Shown here: positions 43,898 through 53,432 of the stretch, piece by piece
How positions within the stretch are numbered: position 1 is the first letter of the stretch
Layout: each line of letters begins with the position of its first letter
Assembly: GCF_003633685.1 (NCBI RefSeq)
Contig: NZ_RBKT01000001.1
Span: 4,588,001 to 4,652,000, forward strand
DNA length: 64,000 nucleotides
Direction of reading: 5' to 3'
Source: Micromonospora pisi
GTDB lineage: Bacteria > Actinomycetota > Actinomycetes > Mycobacteriales > Micromonosporaceae
Notes under the pieces: model-generated
Seen by the model: only the letters and a program-made list of their open reading frames with translations
What the model was told of the DNA's origin: nothing
Database searches by the model: none
Program-made: the position numbers and the translations under genes

Positions 43898-44473
43898 ATG
43901 GCTGACGGCTCCTGGTATGACGCCGACATCGATCACGTGATCATCTCTGAGGAGGAGATCCGCGAGAAGACCGAGGAACTGGCCAAGCAGGTCTCGGCCG
44001 ACTACGCCTCGGTCGACGACGGGCTGCTGCTGGTATGCGTCCTGAAGGGCGCGGTCATGTTCATGGCCGACTTCGCGCGGGCGCTGGGGCGGCACGGCCC
44101 CCCGTCCGAGCTGGAGTTCATGGCCGTCTCCTCGTACGGCCAGGGGACCACCTCCTCGGGCGTGGTGCGCATCCTGAAGGACCTGGACCGCGACATCGCC
44201 GGCCGGCACGTGATGGTGGTCGAGGACATCGTCGACTCCGGGTTGACCCTTTCCTGGCTGCTCCGGTACCTCGAGTCCCGTTCGGCGGCGAGCGTCGAGG
44301 TGGTCGCCCTCTTCCGTAAGCCGGATGCGATCAAGGTCCACGTCCCGGTCAAGTACGTCGGTTTCGACATCCCGAGCGAGTTCGTGGTCGGTTACGGGCT
44401 CGACTTCGGCGAGCGGTACCGCGAGCTGCCCTACGTCGGAGTGTTGAAGCCCGAGGTCTACACCCGGTCCTGA
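43898..44473 (+). CDS. hpt: Hypoxanthine phosphoribosyltransferase
   Basis: Purine salvage: hypoxanthine (and guanine) + PRPP to IMP/GMP. 191 aa. VCVLKGAVMFMADFAR, SSYGQGTTSSGVVRILKDLD (flexible loop) and the PRPP motif VMVVEDIVDSGLTLSWLL (~105-121), then VKYVGFDIPSEFVVGYGLDF. ATG 43898. Standard position upstream of ftsH. Confidence 0.95.
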   Translation: MADGSWYDADIDHVIISEEEIREKTEELAKQVSADYASVDDGLLLVCVLKGAVMFMADFARALGRHGPPSELEFMAVSSYGQGTTSSGVVRILKDLDRDIAGRHVMVVEDIVDSGLTLSWLLRYLESRSAASVEVVALFRKPDAIKVHVPVKYVGFDIPSEFVVGYGLDFGERYRELPYVGVLKPEVYTRS

Positions 44474-44956
44474 CCCGGGACGGCCCGTGGGTGGGGCCCG
44501 GTACGACGCTCGTCCGTCGATGTGTGCGGGCCATCTCCCGGCATCGGCGTGAGGAAATATCGAGCAGTCGTACAGCGCGCTCTCAGGAAGACCGGCTACG
44601 GTATGCGGTGGTGGCGCGGACGTATCTCCGCGCCGGGTCTTTCGCCCTGTTTGACCGGACAGGTCGGGAACCGGGCGCAAGTTCGCCGTCACGCTGGCAC
44701 GACGGGCGAGCCGAGGGCGTCCACGGAGGGTTTCCTCCAGCGCTCACGGAGCGGCACCGGATCGCGACTGCTGGGCTCGCAAGCTCACTCCTCGCGGTCA
44801 CGGTGTACCGTCGAATCACCCCGGCGAGATATTCGCGTCGAGGTCGAGGCCGGCCCGCAAGGCGGCCCCGGCCGCCGCTCCGCGCGGCGACAAGCCAACC
44901 CAGACGGTCAGGACGTCGATCAGGAGGGTCCGGGCGCCAAGGCGCTCGACAACAGT
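44474..44956. other. Long intergenic region upstream of ftsH, 483 bp
   Basis: No convincing gene in either strand; frames here lack protein-like composition. The only Shine-Dalgarno-like sequence, AGGAGGG near 44922, is about 30 nt before ATG 44957, too far to serve it. A TTGACC at about 44649 and a TGTACC at about 44803 could belong to promoters, but their spacing gives no clear pair. Probably a long ftsH leader. Confidence 0.4.
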
Positions 44957-46984
44957 ATGGAACGTACGCGTTTCTTCCGCCGCCCGGTGGTCTGGATCAT
45001 CCTGGTGATCATCGGTGCGATCGCGCTCAGCTCGTTCTTCACCGGCGGCCCGAGCTACCACAAGGTCGACACCTCGGTCGCCCTTGATCAGCTCCACACG
45101 GCCAGTATCAAGAAGGCGGTCTTCCAGGACAAGGAGCAGACGCTCCAGCTCGACCTGGCCAACAAGACCAAGTTCGGCGACACCACTACCGATCGGATCC
45201 AGGCCCAGTTCCCGGCCGAGATCGGCCGTGACGTCTGGAACCAGGTCGAGGCGGCCAAGGCGGCGAACCGGATCACCGGTCCCGCCGACACCAAGGTGTC
45301 CAGTGACAACGTCTTCCTGACGCTCCTGGTCAACCTGCTGCCCATCGCCGTACTGGTGATCCTGCTGCTGCTGTTCATGTCGCAGATGCAGGGCGGTGGG
45401 TCCCGGGTGCTCAACTTCGGCAAGTCCAAGGCGAAGATGATCACCAAGGACACCCCGAAGACGACCTTCGCCGACGTCGCCGGCTCGGAAGAGGCGGTCG
45501 AGGAACTCCACGAGATCAAGGACTTCCTCCAGAACCCGGCGAAGTACCAGGCGCTCGGTGCCAAGATCCCCAAGGGCGTACTGCTCTTCGGGCCGCCCGG
45601 AACCGGAAAGACCCTGCTTGCGCGGGCGGTCGCCGGTGAGGCGGGGGTGCCGTTCTACTCGATCTCCGGTTCCGACTTCGTCGAGATGTTCGTCGGTGTC
45701 GGCGCGAGCCGGGTCCGTGACCTGTTCGAGCAGGCGAAGTCGAACGCTCCGGCGATCGTCTTCGTCGACGAGATCGACGCGGTCGGCCGGCACCGGGGCG
45801 CTGGCATGGGTGGTGGCCACGACGAACGTGAGCAGACCCTCAACCAGCTTCTGGTCGAGATGGACGGCTTCGACACCAAGGGCGGCGTGATCCTGATCGC
45901 CGCGACCAACCGGCCGGACATCCTCGACCCGGCGCTGCTGCGCCCGGGCCGCTTCGACCGGCAGATCGCGGTGGACACCCCGGACATGGAGGGCCGCAAG
46001 GCGATCCTCCGGGTACACGCCAAGGGCAAGCCGTTCTCGCCCGACGTCGACCTTGACGCGGTGGCTCGCCGTACCCCGGGCTTCACCGGTGCCGACCTGG
46101 CGAACGTGATCAACGAGTCGGCGCTGCTGACCGCCCGTGGCAACAAGCGGGCGATCTCCAACGATTCGCTCGAGGAGTCGATCGACCGTGTGATCGCCGG
46201 CCCGCAGCGGCGTACCCGGGTGATGAGCGACCAGGAGAAGAAGATCACCGCGTACCACGAGGGTGGACACGCGCTGGTGGCCTGGGCGCTGCCGCACTCC
46301 GCGCCGGTGCACAAGGTGACGATCCTGTCCCGGGGACGTTCGCTCGGCCACACCCTGGTGCTGCCGACCGAGGACAAGTACACCCAGACCCGGGCCGAGA
46401 TGGTCGACACGCTGGCGTACGCGCTCGGTGGTCGGGCAGCCGAGGAACTCGTCTTCCACGAGCCCACCACGGGTGCCGGCAACGACATCGAGAAGGCCAC
46501 CGCACTGGCCCGCGCGATGATCACCCAGTACGGCATGAGCTCGAAGCTGGGCGCGATCAAGTACGGCACCACCGGTGACGAACCGTTCCTCGGCCGCAAC
46601 ATGGGCCACGAGCGGGACTACTCCGACTCGGTCGCCGCCGAGATCGACGCCGAGATGCGCGCGCTGGTCGAACTGGCCCACGACGAGGCCTGGGAGATCC
46701 TGGTCGAGTACCGCGACGTGCTCGACAACATCGTGCTCGAGCTGATGGAGAAGGAAACCCTCTCCACCGCCGACATGGCCCGGATCTGCGCCCGGGTGGT
46801 CAAGCGTCCGCCGCTCGCCCCGTACAACGGGTTCGGCAAGCGGCAGCCGTCGACCGAGCCCCCGGTGCTCACCCCGGCTGAGAAGGACAAGCTCAAGGCG
46901 CAGGCCGAGGCGGACGGCGCCGAGGCGACCGTCGGTGGCGGCGGTGCCACGCCGCCCGCGCCCAACTCGGACGGCCCGCACTGA
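44957..46984 (+). CDS. ftsH: ATP-dependent zinc metalloprotease FtsH
   Basis: Membrane AAA+ protease for damaged and regulatory proteins. 675 aa. Two membrane helices ([35 protein letters not shown]), AAA domain with Walker [10 protein letters not shown] (~212), Walker [12 protein letters not shown] and [23 protein letters not shown], pore loop region [12 protein letters not shown], and protease site HEGGH (~435) with D in [10 protein letters not shown]. The C-terminal ~50 residues are disordered. ATG 44957 lacks a close Shine-Dalgarno sequence. Confidence 0.96.
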   Translation: MERTRFFRRPVVWIILVIIGAIALSSFFTGGPSYHKVDTSVALDQLHTASIKKAVFQDKEQTLQLDLANKTKFGDTTTDRIQAQFPAEIGRDVWNQVEAAKAANRITGPADTKVSSDNVFLTLLVNLLPIAVLVILLLLFMSQMQGGGSRVLNFGKSKAKMITKDTPKTTFADVAGSEEAVEELHEIKDFLQNPAKYQALGAKIPKGVLLFGPPGTGKTLLARAVAGEAGVPFYSISGSDFVEMFVGVGASRVRDLFEQAKSNAPAIVFVDEIDAVGRHRGAGMGGGHDEREQTLNQLLVEMDGFDTKGGVILIAATNRPDILDPALLRPGRFDRQIAVDTPDMEGRKAILRVHAKGKPFSPDVDLDAVARRTPGFTGADLANVINESALLTARGNKRAISNDSLEESIDRVIAGPQRRTRVMSDQEKKITAYHEGGHALVAWALPHSAPVHKVTILSRGRSLGHTLVLPTEDKYTQTRAEMVDTLAYALGGRAAEELVFHEPTTGAGNDIEKATALARAMITQYGMSSKLGAIKYGTTGDEPFLGRNMGHERDYSDSVAAEIDAEMRALVELAHDEAWEILVEYRDVLDNIVLELMEKETLSTADMARICARVVKRPPLAPYNGFGKRQPSTEPPVLTPAEKDKLKAQAEADGAEATVGGGGATPPAPNSDGPH

Positions 46985-47004
46985 GCAGCGACATCGTCGG
47001 CCCG

Positions 47005-47682
47005 GTGGACGAGGTGCACGACGCCTCGTCCACCGAGCCCGACAACGACGACACGCTGGACTACCTCGCCGCCCGACTGGTCGACGGCAAGCTCACCGGC
47101 AGCCCGGTGGAGGACGCCGTCGACCTGCTACGGATCGAGAAGGCGGTACGCGAGATCCTCATCGCGGTCGGCGAGGACCCCGATCGGGACGGCCTGGTGA
47201 AGACCCCGGCCCGGGTCGCCCGGGCGTACGCGGAACTCTTCGCCGGCCTGCGGGTCGATCCCGCCCAGGTGCTCGGCACCACCTTCGAGGCCAACCACAG
47301 CGAGCTGGTGCTGGTCCGCGACATCGACGTGATGAGCCTCTGTGAGCACCACCTGCTCCCGTTCCGGGGAATGGCCCACATCGGCTACATCCCGGGTGCC
47401 AACGGGCGGATCACCGGCCTTTCCAAGCTGGCCCGCCTGGTCGAGGTCTACGCCCGGCGACCACAGGTCCAGGAGCGGCTGACCAGCCAGATCGCCGACC
47501 TGCTCACCGAGAAGCTGCAACCACGCGGTGTGGTCGTCGTACTCGAGTGCGAACACATGTGCATGGCGATGCGGGGCATCCAGAAGTCCGGTGCCAAGAC
47601 CATCACCTCAGCGGTACGCGGCTCGCTCCAGGAGGACTCGAGGTCCCGCGCCGAGGCGATGGCCCTGATCATGCACTCCTAG
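47005..47682 (+). CDS. folE: GTP cyclohydrolase I
   Basis: GTP to 7,8-dihydroneopterin triphosphate, first step of folate synthesis. 225 aa. [21 protein letters not shown] and [16 protein letters not shown] supply the zinc ligands Cys, His, Cys; [22 protein letters not shown] is the other signature. The first ~35 residues are an acidic extension. GTG 47005, 20 nt after ftsH. The remaining fol genes lie 13 kb further, after the type IV-like cluster. Confidence 0.95.
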   Translation: MDEVHDASSTEPDNDDTLDYLAARLVDGKLTGSPVEDAVDLLRIEKAVREILIAVGEDPDRDGLVKTPARVARAYAELFAGLRVDPAQVLGTTFEANHSELVLVRDIDVMSLCEHHLLPFRGMAHIGYIPGANGRITGLSKLARLVEVYARRPQVQERLTSQIADLLTEKLQPRGVVVVLECEHMCMAMRGIQKSGAKTITSAVRGSLQEDSRSRAEAMALIMHS

Positions 47683-47700
47683 GCGCAGCCACGGACGGCA

Positions 47701-48156
47701 CTAGCCGAACAACGCGAACGCGCCGATGCCCAGACAGCTCAGCAGCACCAGCACCGCGAGAGCGAACGGGCCGTACACCACCAGTCCGTGCACCCATGTC
47801 CGGCGACGGCGGTCCGCCCCACTGCCCACGGCCGGTAGCCGGGTCGCGGTGACCATGACGTCCGCCACGTCCGCCGTGCCCCGCGCCTGACGCAGCCCGG
47901 CCAGGACCGCCGCTGGACCAGCCGCCATCGCCTGACCGGCTGCGGCCACCTCGGCCGGTGCCGGTACGAGTTCCGGTTCCGGTACGCCCAGGGCGCGCAG
48001 ACGTGCCTGCTGCGGCACCAGCCGGGCCCGTACGGCGGTCAGTTCCTCCCGGGCGTCCTGCACCGCCTCAGCCTGCTCGCCGGCTGCGGTCGCCGCCCCT
48101 CGGCGAACCGCGTCGAGCCGCTGCGCGGCGGCGAGATACTCCTCCCAGGCGCTCAC
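47701..48156 (-). CDS. Membrane protein of the type IV-like cluster, 151 aa
   Basis: Unrecognised. N-terminal ~75 residues are helical and charged (QEAEAVQDAREELTAVRARL-like coiled coil). The C-terminal ~30 residues form a membrane segment with a possible second turn (VVYGPFALAVLVLLSCLGIGAFALF). GTG 48156 overlaps the FtsK-type stop (GTGA), so the two proteins are probably made together and may interact. It is the last leftward gene of the cluster and converges on folE. Confidence 0.65.
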   Translation of the reverse strand: MSAWEEYLAAAQRLDAVRRGAATAAGEQAEAVQDAREELTAVRARLVPQQARLRALGVPEPELVPAPAEVAAAGQAMAAGPAAVLAGLRQARGTADVADVMVTATRLPAVGSGADRRRRTWVHGLVVYGPFALAVLVLLSCLGIGAFALFG

Positions 48157-50783
48157 CGGAGCACCTCCGGAAGGACGAACGGGACGATCATGGTGGTCCG
48201 GTCGGCCCGCCGGTCATGCCACAGTGCCCGACCACGGCGTGGCCGTACGACGGGGCGGCCGAGCAGTCCGGCCAGTTCGGCTTCCGGGAGTCCCAGCAGG
48301 ACCAGATCGCTGACCAGGGCACCGGCGGCCCGGTCACCGGCCGGCCCGGTCGCGCCACCCCCGCCGGAGTCGATGGCGCCCTGGGCGGTGGCCGGTTCAA
48401 CGCCGAGAACCCCGGCGAGGCGACCGGGCCGCTCCGCCCAGGCCAGCAGGTGCACGCCGCGATTCGGCCACTCGCGCAGCAGCACGGCGAGCCGGTCGGT
48501 GGGCAGAGCCGTCGGTGCGAGCCCGTCCAGACCGAAGAGCACCAGGTAGCCGGGTTCCTCCTGGTCGAGCACGCGATCCAGCCCGGTGGCGTCGACCATC
48601 AGCACCTCGTGTCGCTCGCTGGTGAGGTCGGCGGCGAGCCGGCTCGCCGGACCGACCGTCCCCGGCGCGAGAGACGCGACCACGAACCGGCCGGCGCCGC
48701 TCGGCAGGTGCGCGGCCAGGCTGCGCGCCGCCACGTCGAGTACGTCGGCCCCGGCCGGGCCGAGGACCACCAGGTGCCGCGCGCTTGACTTGTCGAACGA
48801 GATCGCGGCGGTCTCGAGCGCCGGTGCGAGCACCCGGCCGACCAGGGCGGCCGGTCCGGCGCTCAGGCCCGCAGCCGCCGCCAGGTAGCCGGGATCCTCG
48901 GTCAGCGCCTGCTCCGCGTACCCGACGAAGATCGTCGGCGGTAAGGCGTCCGCCGCCCGTGCCTGCCAGAGTCGCTGCCGTAGCGCAGCCAGTGCGCCGG
49001 GGTCGACCTGCGGGTCGGGGAACTGGACCACGCGCTCGTGTCCCCGGGTGGCGCCGCGTGGGCCACCCAACCCGCCCGCCGTGTTGACCACCGCACTGCC
49101 CATCGGCAGACCGGCCGCCGCGTCGTTTGTCGGCTCCAGCACCTCACCACCGCCGGGCAGCGCCACCCGGACCGGGAACTGGGCGTACACCGAGTCCCGC
49201 TGTCCGTATCCCGGCGCCGGATCGGAGACGGCCCGGTTCACCAGGACCAGATGTACGCCGTACGGACGGCTGCGGCGGGCCAGCGACTCGAGTCGGCGGC
49301 GGGCCTGCGGGTCAGCGTCGTCCTCGGCGTCCAGCAGGAACCGGAAGCTGTCCAGCACGCAGAGGATCCGCGGCATCCGGTGCCGGGCGCGCAGGTCGGC
49401 GAACCGGGTGACGCCGGCGGACTCGGCCAGGGCCGCGCGCCGGGTCACCTCCGCGTCGAGTTCGTCGAGCACGGCCAGTCCGTACTCCCGGTCGCACTCC
49501 ATCCCGACCACCCGCGCGTGCGGCAGCCACGACGGATCGTGACCCGCCGGAACGACCTCCTCGAACGACGATCCCTCGGCGAAGTCGAGCAGGTAGAGCA
49601 TCAGATCGTCGGGAGAGTAGTGGGCGCAGAGACCGTAGATCACGTTGACCAGGAACGCGGACTTGCCGGCACCGGGGCGCCCACTGACCAGCCAGTGCGG
49701 GGTGAGTTCGTTGAACCGCAGCGTCACCGGGATCTCGCCGTCCCGGCCGACCGTGGTGACCAGACCCTCGGCCGGATCCGCTGTCCAGAGGCCGTCCGCC
49801 CCTTCGGGCAGCAGGTCGGCCAGGTGCGGGCGTGAGTTCGCGTTGACCCGCGCGGCCAACTCCTGGCAGACGCGTTGGAAGAGCTGCGCCGGCGGGTCCT
49901 CGTCGAGGAAGACCGGAGAGTTGAGCCCGGTGGAGGGCAGGTGTTCACCCGGGCTGCCGAACGAGGCGCCGGGCGGGTCACCGACCAGCGCGTACGGGTT
50001 GCGCAAAGCGATCATCGTGCTGTCGGCCAGGGGAGGTTGGGTGGTCTCCGCGGTCAGCGGTGGTGGCGGCCAGCCCGCGATCATCAGGTGCAGCCCGGCC
50101 GCGGGACCATGCTGGGCCAGGGCGCCGATGCGGACCAGGTCCGCCGACTCGGTCAGCTCGGGCAGCGAGGCGATCACCAGCAGCAGGGTGCGCTCGTGGC
50201 GGCGGCCCCGGTCGGAGTGCGGGCGGGCGGGCCGTACCCACTGCTCGGCCTCGGTCAGGATGGCCCGCAGACCGGCCCGGTCGGTTGCCGGCGGCGGCAT
50301 GAGGCCGGCGTCGGCCAGCGGCGCGAACGGCGCGAAGAGTCGGCCGGCGGTGGCCGCGTCCACCGCCCGTACCAGCAGCGAGCCGGCGGGGGCGGCGGCC
50401 AGCAACCGGAGCAGGACCGCGCGGACCAGGCCGGACACCCGGGGGTCGCGAGCGTCCGCGTCGATGGTGAGGTGGCCGGTGCCGAGCAGCGGTACGACCG
50501 CCGGGAACCGGGCGTCGTCGAGTGGTTGTGCGATGCCGACCCGGACGAAGCCGGGGAGCCCGGGGCCGCCCAGCGGGGTGTCCACCGCCTGCGCGCCCAG
50601 TGGTGCGCCGAGCCAACCGGGCACCAGTGCAGCCGCGGCGGCCCGAAGCCGCTCCGCGAGTTCGTGCTGCTCCCGCTGGTCTGCCGGGGCCGGCTGGGTC
50701 GCGTCCAAGGTGGTGGCGGCGGCCACCGCGGTGGCCGCGGCCTGGCGGTGCAGCGCCGCCGCTTGACTGGTCCTCGTCTTCAC
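48153..50783 (-). CDS. FtsK/SpoIIIE-type ATPase of the type IV-like cluster
   Basis: 876 aa. Central P-loop WLVSGRPGAGKSAFLVNVIYGL at ~367-375, Walker B-like strand RILCVLDSFRFL and RPYGVHLVLVNRAV, matching the FtsK/EccC sensor region. The N-terminal ~330 residues and the C-terminal ~250 residues (HLVVLGPAGADVLDVAARSLAAH, VLMVDATGLDRVLD) look like degenerate ATPase-like units without P-loops, so it resembles a soluble, three-unit EccC. No membrane segment. It could be a coupling ATPase for the nearby channel. GTG 50783 was chosen with GGAGGGGG 7 nt upstream. Confidence 0.82.
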   Translation of the reverse strand: MKTRTSQAAALHRQAAATAVAAATTLDATQPAPADQREQHELAERLRAAAAALVPGWLGAPLGAQAVDTPLGGPGLPGFVRVGIAQPLDDARFPAVVPLLGTGHLTIDADARDPRVSGLVRAVLLRLLAAAPAGSLLVRAVDAATAGRLFAPFAPLADAGLMPPPATDRAGLRAILTEAEQWVRPARPHSDRGRRHERTLLLVIASLPELTESADLVRIGALAQHGPAAGLHLMIAGWPPPPLTAETTQPPLADSTMIALRNPYALVGDPPGASFGSPGEHLPSTGLNSPVFLDEDPPAQLFQRVCQELAARVNANSRPHLADLLPEGADGLWTADPAEGLVTTVGRDGEIPVTLRFNELTPHWLVSGRPGAGKSAFLVNVIYGLCAHYSPDDLMLYLLDFAEGSSFEEVVPAGHDPSWLPHARVVGMECDREYGLAVLDELDAEVTRRAALAESAGVTRFADLRARHRMPRILCVLDSFRFLLDAEDDADPQARRRLESLARRSRPYGVHLVLVNRAVSDPAPGYGQRDSVYAQFPVRVALPGGGEVLEPTNDAAAGLPMGSAVVNTAGGLGGPRGATRGHERVVQFPDPQVDPGALAALRQRLWQARAADALPPTIFVGYAEQALTEDPGYLAAAAGLSAGPAALVGRVLAPALETAAISFDKSSARHLVVLGPAGADVLDVAARSLAAHLPSGAGRFVVASLAPGTVGPASRLAADLTSERHEVLMVDATGLDRVLDQEEPGYLVLFGLDGLAPTALPTDRLAVLLREWPNRGVHLLAWAERPGRLAGVLGVEPATAQGAIDSGGGGATGPAGDRAAGALVSDLVLLGLPEAELAGLLGRPVVRPRRGRALWHDRRADRTTMIVPFVLPEVLR

Positions 50784-50974
50784 TTGGGTCACCCCCTCCA
50801 CCTCTCACTCGTGGCGGGTCACCCGGGGCGGGTACCTCTTCTGTCGGAGACGTTATCCCAGCCGGAGCCGATCATCGTGGACGCACAGCCGAGCACGGAG
50901 GGTGCTCATGTCGCATCAACTGCATATCGTCACACTTTGCTGCCATTGAGTTATCAAGCTGTGCTTCTCGCCCA

Positions 50975-51003
50975 TTGGGTCGGAACCCGCCAACCGATAG
51001 CCT
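50975..51003 (+). promoter_or_regulatory. Leaderless promoter for the 188-aa membrane protein
   Basis: TTGGGT (50975-50980), 17-nt spacer, TAGCCT (50998-51003), six nucleotides, then GTG 51010. Good spacing for a sigma-70-type promoter starting at the codon itself. Confidence 0.55.
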
Positions 51004-51009
51004 CAGGGT

Positions 51010-51576
51010 GTGGAATCAGTGCAGCCCCCCGCGGGTTCCCAGGTGTCGTGGGTCCCCGCCCAGCGCACCAGGTCGGGACAGGAGAGCCCTGACCCGGTCG
51101 CGATTCCACCCGCCCCGAAGCGTCGCCGGTTGCGCACGGTCCTGGCGATCGTCGCCGGGCTGCTCGCCGTGCTGGGTGTCGCCGGTGCGGCCATCGCGTA
51201 CGTCGCGTACGACCGCTACACCAGCCCGGACCAGAGCGCGCCCGACATCACCGTGAACAACTACCTCCAGGCGTACATGGCTGACCGGAACGACATCCGG
51301 GCCAAGCCGCTGGCCTGTGGGGACACGTCCAAGTTGGCCGAGTTGGCCGCATTGCGGGCCGACCTCGTGGAGCGCGAGAAGCGGTTTGATACCACCTTCC
51401 ACGTCAAGTGGGGCAAATTGGACCCGCACGAGGAAGGCGACAGGGCCGAGGTCCTGGTCGACTTGGTTCTCTCCACCTGGGTGAACGATCTGATTCAAAG
51501 CGAACGACAATCCTGGCGGTTTGTCACCGAACGGGACGGCGCCTGGCGGGTCTGCGAAGCCTCGCGGGTCACCTAG
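51010..51576 (+). CDS. Single-pass membrane protein with NTF2-like outer domain
   Basis: 188 aa. Proline-rich cytoplasmic N terminus (~37 residues), basic stretch KRRRLR, one membrane helix (TVLAIVAGLLAVLGVAGAAIAYVAY), then an outer domain of ~120 residues ending with SWRFVTERDGAWRVCEAS. The layout fits the Rv0361/DUF4878 group and also resembles VirB8-like proteins. It is the only rightward gene inside the cluster, under its own promoter. A cysteine pair (LACGD and RVCEA) may form a disulfide. Confidence 0.7.
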   Translation: MESVQPPAGSQVSWVPAQRTRSGQESPDPVAIPPAPKRRRLRTVLAIVAGLLAVLGVAGAAIAYVAYDRYTSPDQSAPDITVNNYLQAYMADRNDIRAKPLACGDTSKLAELAALRADLVEREKRFDTTFHVKWGKLDPHEEGDRAEVLVDLVLSTWVNDLIQSERQSWRFVTERDGAWRVCEASRVT

Positions 51577-51594
51577 TGACCGCCGATCGAGCGG

Positions 51595-52212
51595 TCACTC
51601 GATCCAGAGCAGGTGAACCGGAATCTCCAGAGTGGCCGGTGGCTGCCCGCTCCATCCCCAGCGGTACCAGTCGAGTTCCGGCGTGACCCGTACGCAGATG
51701 TCACCTTCCGTGCTGGTGTAGACCTCGGTGACGGCCCGCAGGTCGCGGCGTTCGACGGTATCCACTACGTGCACCACCCGGCGCCCGGAGACCGAGTCCG
51801 CCTCGACAACCGGCAACGGGGGCCGGTGCGCGGGCCGGTCGAGTGAGACCAGCAGGGAGAGCACGTCGCCGGAGGGGGCGCGTACGCCGAGATCCGGCCC
51901 CGCTGGTTCCCCGAGGGTCTCCACCCAGACCCGGTCCGCCGGTACCAGCGGCGCGAAAACCTCGATCTGCTCCGCTTCGGCCCGGTACCACTCCTGTTCG
52001 GGAATCACCGGTACGTAGGTGCGGCTGCCCTGCACCACCCGCTCGTCCGAACGCAGGTCGGCCCGCCACCCCAGACCGGGAAGACCGACCAGGACCCGGC
52101 GACCGCGCAGATCGAGTTGTTCCCCGCTGGTGGCGAGCACGACCGGCCGGGGTGGCCGGGGCGCCCAGTCCGGTTGCCCGGCGAACGGATCGGGGAGAGG
52201 GTCGCCGGTCAC
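51595..52212 (-). CDS. Uncharacterised protein, 205 aa
   Basis: Unrecognised. No signal peptide or membrane helix. Mostly beta-strand-like with many Trp, Arg and Glu: LDLRGRRVLVGLPGLGWRADLR, then VPVIPEQEWYRAEAEQIEVFAP, and at the end RVTPELDWYRWGWSGQPPATLEIPVHLLW, so two similar W-Y-R segments suggest an internal repeat. GTG 52212 is a tentative start; the frame is open up to 52320 but overlaps the M23 gene there. Follows the M23 peptidase gene leftward and may share its mRNA. Confidence 0.6.
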   Translation of the reverse strand: MTGDPLPDPFAGQPDWAPRPPRPVVLATSGEQLDLRGRRVLVGLPGLGWRADLRSDERVVQGSRTYVPVIPEQEWYRAEAEQIEVFAPLVPADRVWVETLGEPAGPDLGVRAPSGDVLSLLVSLDRPAHRPPLPVVEADSVSGRRVVHVVDTVERRDLRAVTEVYTSTEGDICVRVTPELDWYRWGWSGQPPATLEIPVHLLWIE

Positions 52213-52258
52213 GGCCGAGGTTTCCGGTGCCGATCGGATCGGGTTGGCCGGACCAACC

Positions 52259-53413
52259 TCATCCGTTCCCCTGCAAGGTCGCGCCGCGATCCCGCATGAA
52301 CGGCACCGGGTTGATCGCACCCCGACTGCTCCGGTCGCCCTTCACGTGCACCTCGAAGTGCAGGTGCGGCCCGGAGGAGTTACCGCTTGAGCCGACATTG
52401 CCGATCACCTGTCCGGCCTCCACCATGTCGTTCACGTTCACCAGTGGCTTTCTGACCATGTGACAGTATCGCGTGATGATCTGATTGGCGTGCAGGATGT
52501 CGACGAACCAGCCGCAGCCACCCTTGCCGGGGAATCCGTCGACGTCACAACTGCGTACGCCGCCCCGGTCGGGATCACAGCGGGCCACCAGCACCCGTCC
52601 ACTCGCCGCGGCGCGGATCTCGGTCCCCTTCGCCGCACCGATGTCGACCCCGTTGTGCGACGGCCGCGAGGCGGTGCGGAAGCCGGACCCGACCGCGCCC
52701 GGGATGGGCAGGGTCCAACCGGAGGCGGCGATGTCCGCACCAGCTGCGCACCGCAGATCGGCACCGTTCACCGGCACACCGGCGCCAGCCGCACGGGCGG
52801 CACCCTTGGTGAGTGCGTTCACGATCTGGGTGGCGATCGCCTCGTGTTTGGCGTACGCGTCGGGGAAGGCGCTGCGCTGGACCCGCTGCGCGGCATCGGT
52901 CAGCCGTTTCTTCTGCCAGCCGCGTACCTCCAGCAGCTTCTCGTAGAACTTGCGCGACGTGTACTCGGGATCCAGCAGCTGCTGGGGTGTACCCCAGCCC
53001 TGCGAGGGCCGCTGCTGGAACAGGCCGATCGAGTCGTGGTCGTTGCTGGCGCCGAGGTGGGGCAGGTTGCTCAGCCGGGACTCCTGCATGGCGGTCGCCA
53101 CCGCGATCACCCAGCCCCGTGGAGGAACCCGCATCTGCGCACCGACGTTGATGATGACCGCGGCGTTGCGCATCTGGGCCGCGTCGTACGGCTCGATGAT
53201 CGGCAGGCCGTCCTTGATTTCGATCGGCTTGTCCTGGCCGCAGCCGAAGGTGTTGAGCACCGGGTCGTCGGACTTTCCGAGGAACTCGGAGAAGAGCAGC
53301 GCACCGGTCCCCCCGGTGCAGCAGAGCAGCGCCAGCGCGGCGGTGAGCGCGATGGCCAGCGCCGGCAGTCGCCTGCGCCGGGCGTTCGCCGCGGGATCCT
53401 GGTCGTCGCTCAT
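52259..53413 (-). CDS. Cell-wall hydrolase: lysozyme-like region plus M23 peptidase
   Basis: 384 aa, ATG 53413. Membrane helix at ~16-38 (LPALAIALTAALALLCCTGG), then a goose-lysozyme/transglycosylase-like part (VAVATAMQESRLSN, NDHDSIGLFQQRPSQGWG), and a C-terminal M23 metallopeptidase with HNGVDIGAAKGTEIRAAASG and GPHLHFEVH (zinc ligands). It likely opens peptidoglycan for the channel, the VirB1-like role in Gram-positive type IV systems, where similar two-domain enzymes (often NlpC/P60) occur. Four cysteines in the M23 part may form disulfides. Confidence 0.88.
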   Translation of the reverse strand: MSDDQDPAANARRRRLPALAIALTAALALLCCTGGTGALLFSEFLGKSDDPVLNTFGCGQDKPIEIKDGLPIIEPYDAAQMRNAAVIINVGAQMRVPPRGWVIAVATAMQESRLSNLPHLGASNDHDSIGLFQQRPSQGWGTPQQLLDPEYTSRKFYEKLLEVRGWQKKRLTDAAQRVQRSAFPDAYAKHEAIATQIVNALTKGAARAAGAGVPVNGADLRCAAGADIAASGWTLPIPGAVGSGFRTASRPSHNGVDIGAAKGTEIRAAASGRVLVARCDPDRGGVRSCDVDGFPGKGGCGWFVDILHANQIITRYCHMVRKPLVNVNDMVEAGQVIGNVGSSGNSSGPHLHFEVHVKGDRSSRGAINPVPFMRDRGATLQGNG

Positions 53414-53432
53414 CGTCCACTCCGGACCGTGG

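Noticed and set aside
44474-44956. Protein gene or riboswitch upstream of ftsH
   Set aside because: Frames lack protein-like composition and no recognisable riboswitch core was found.
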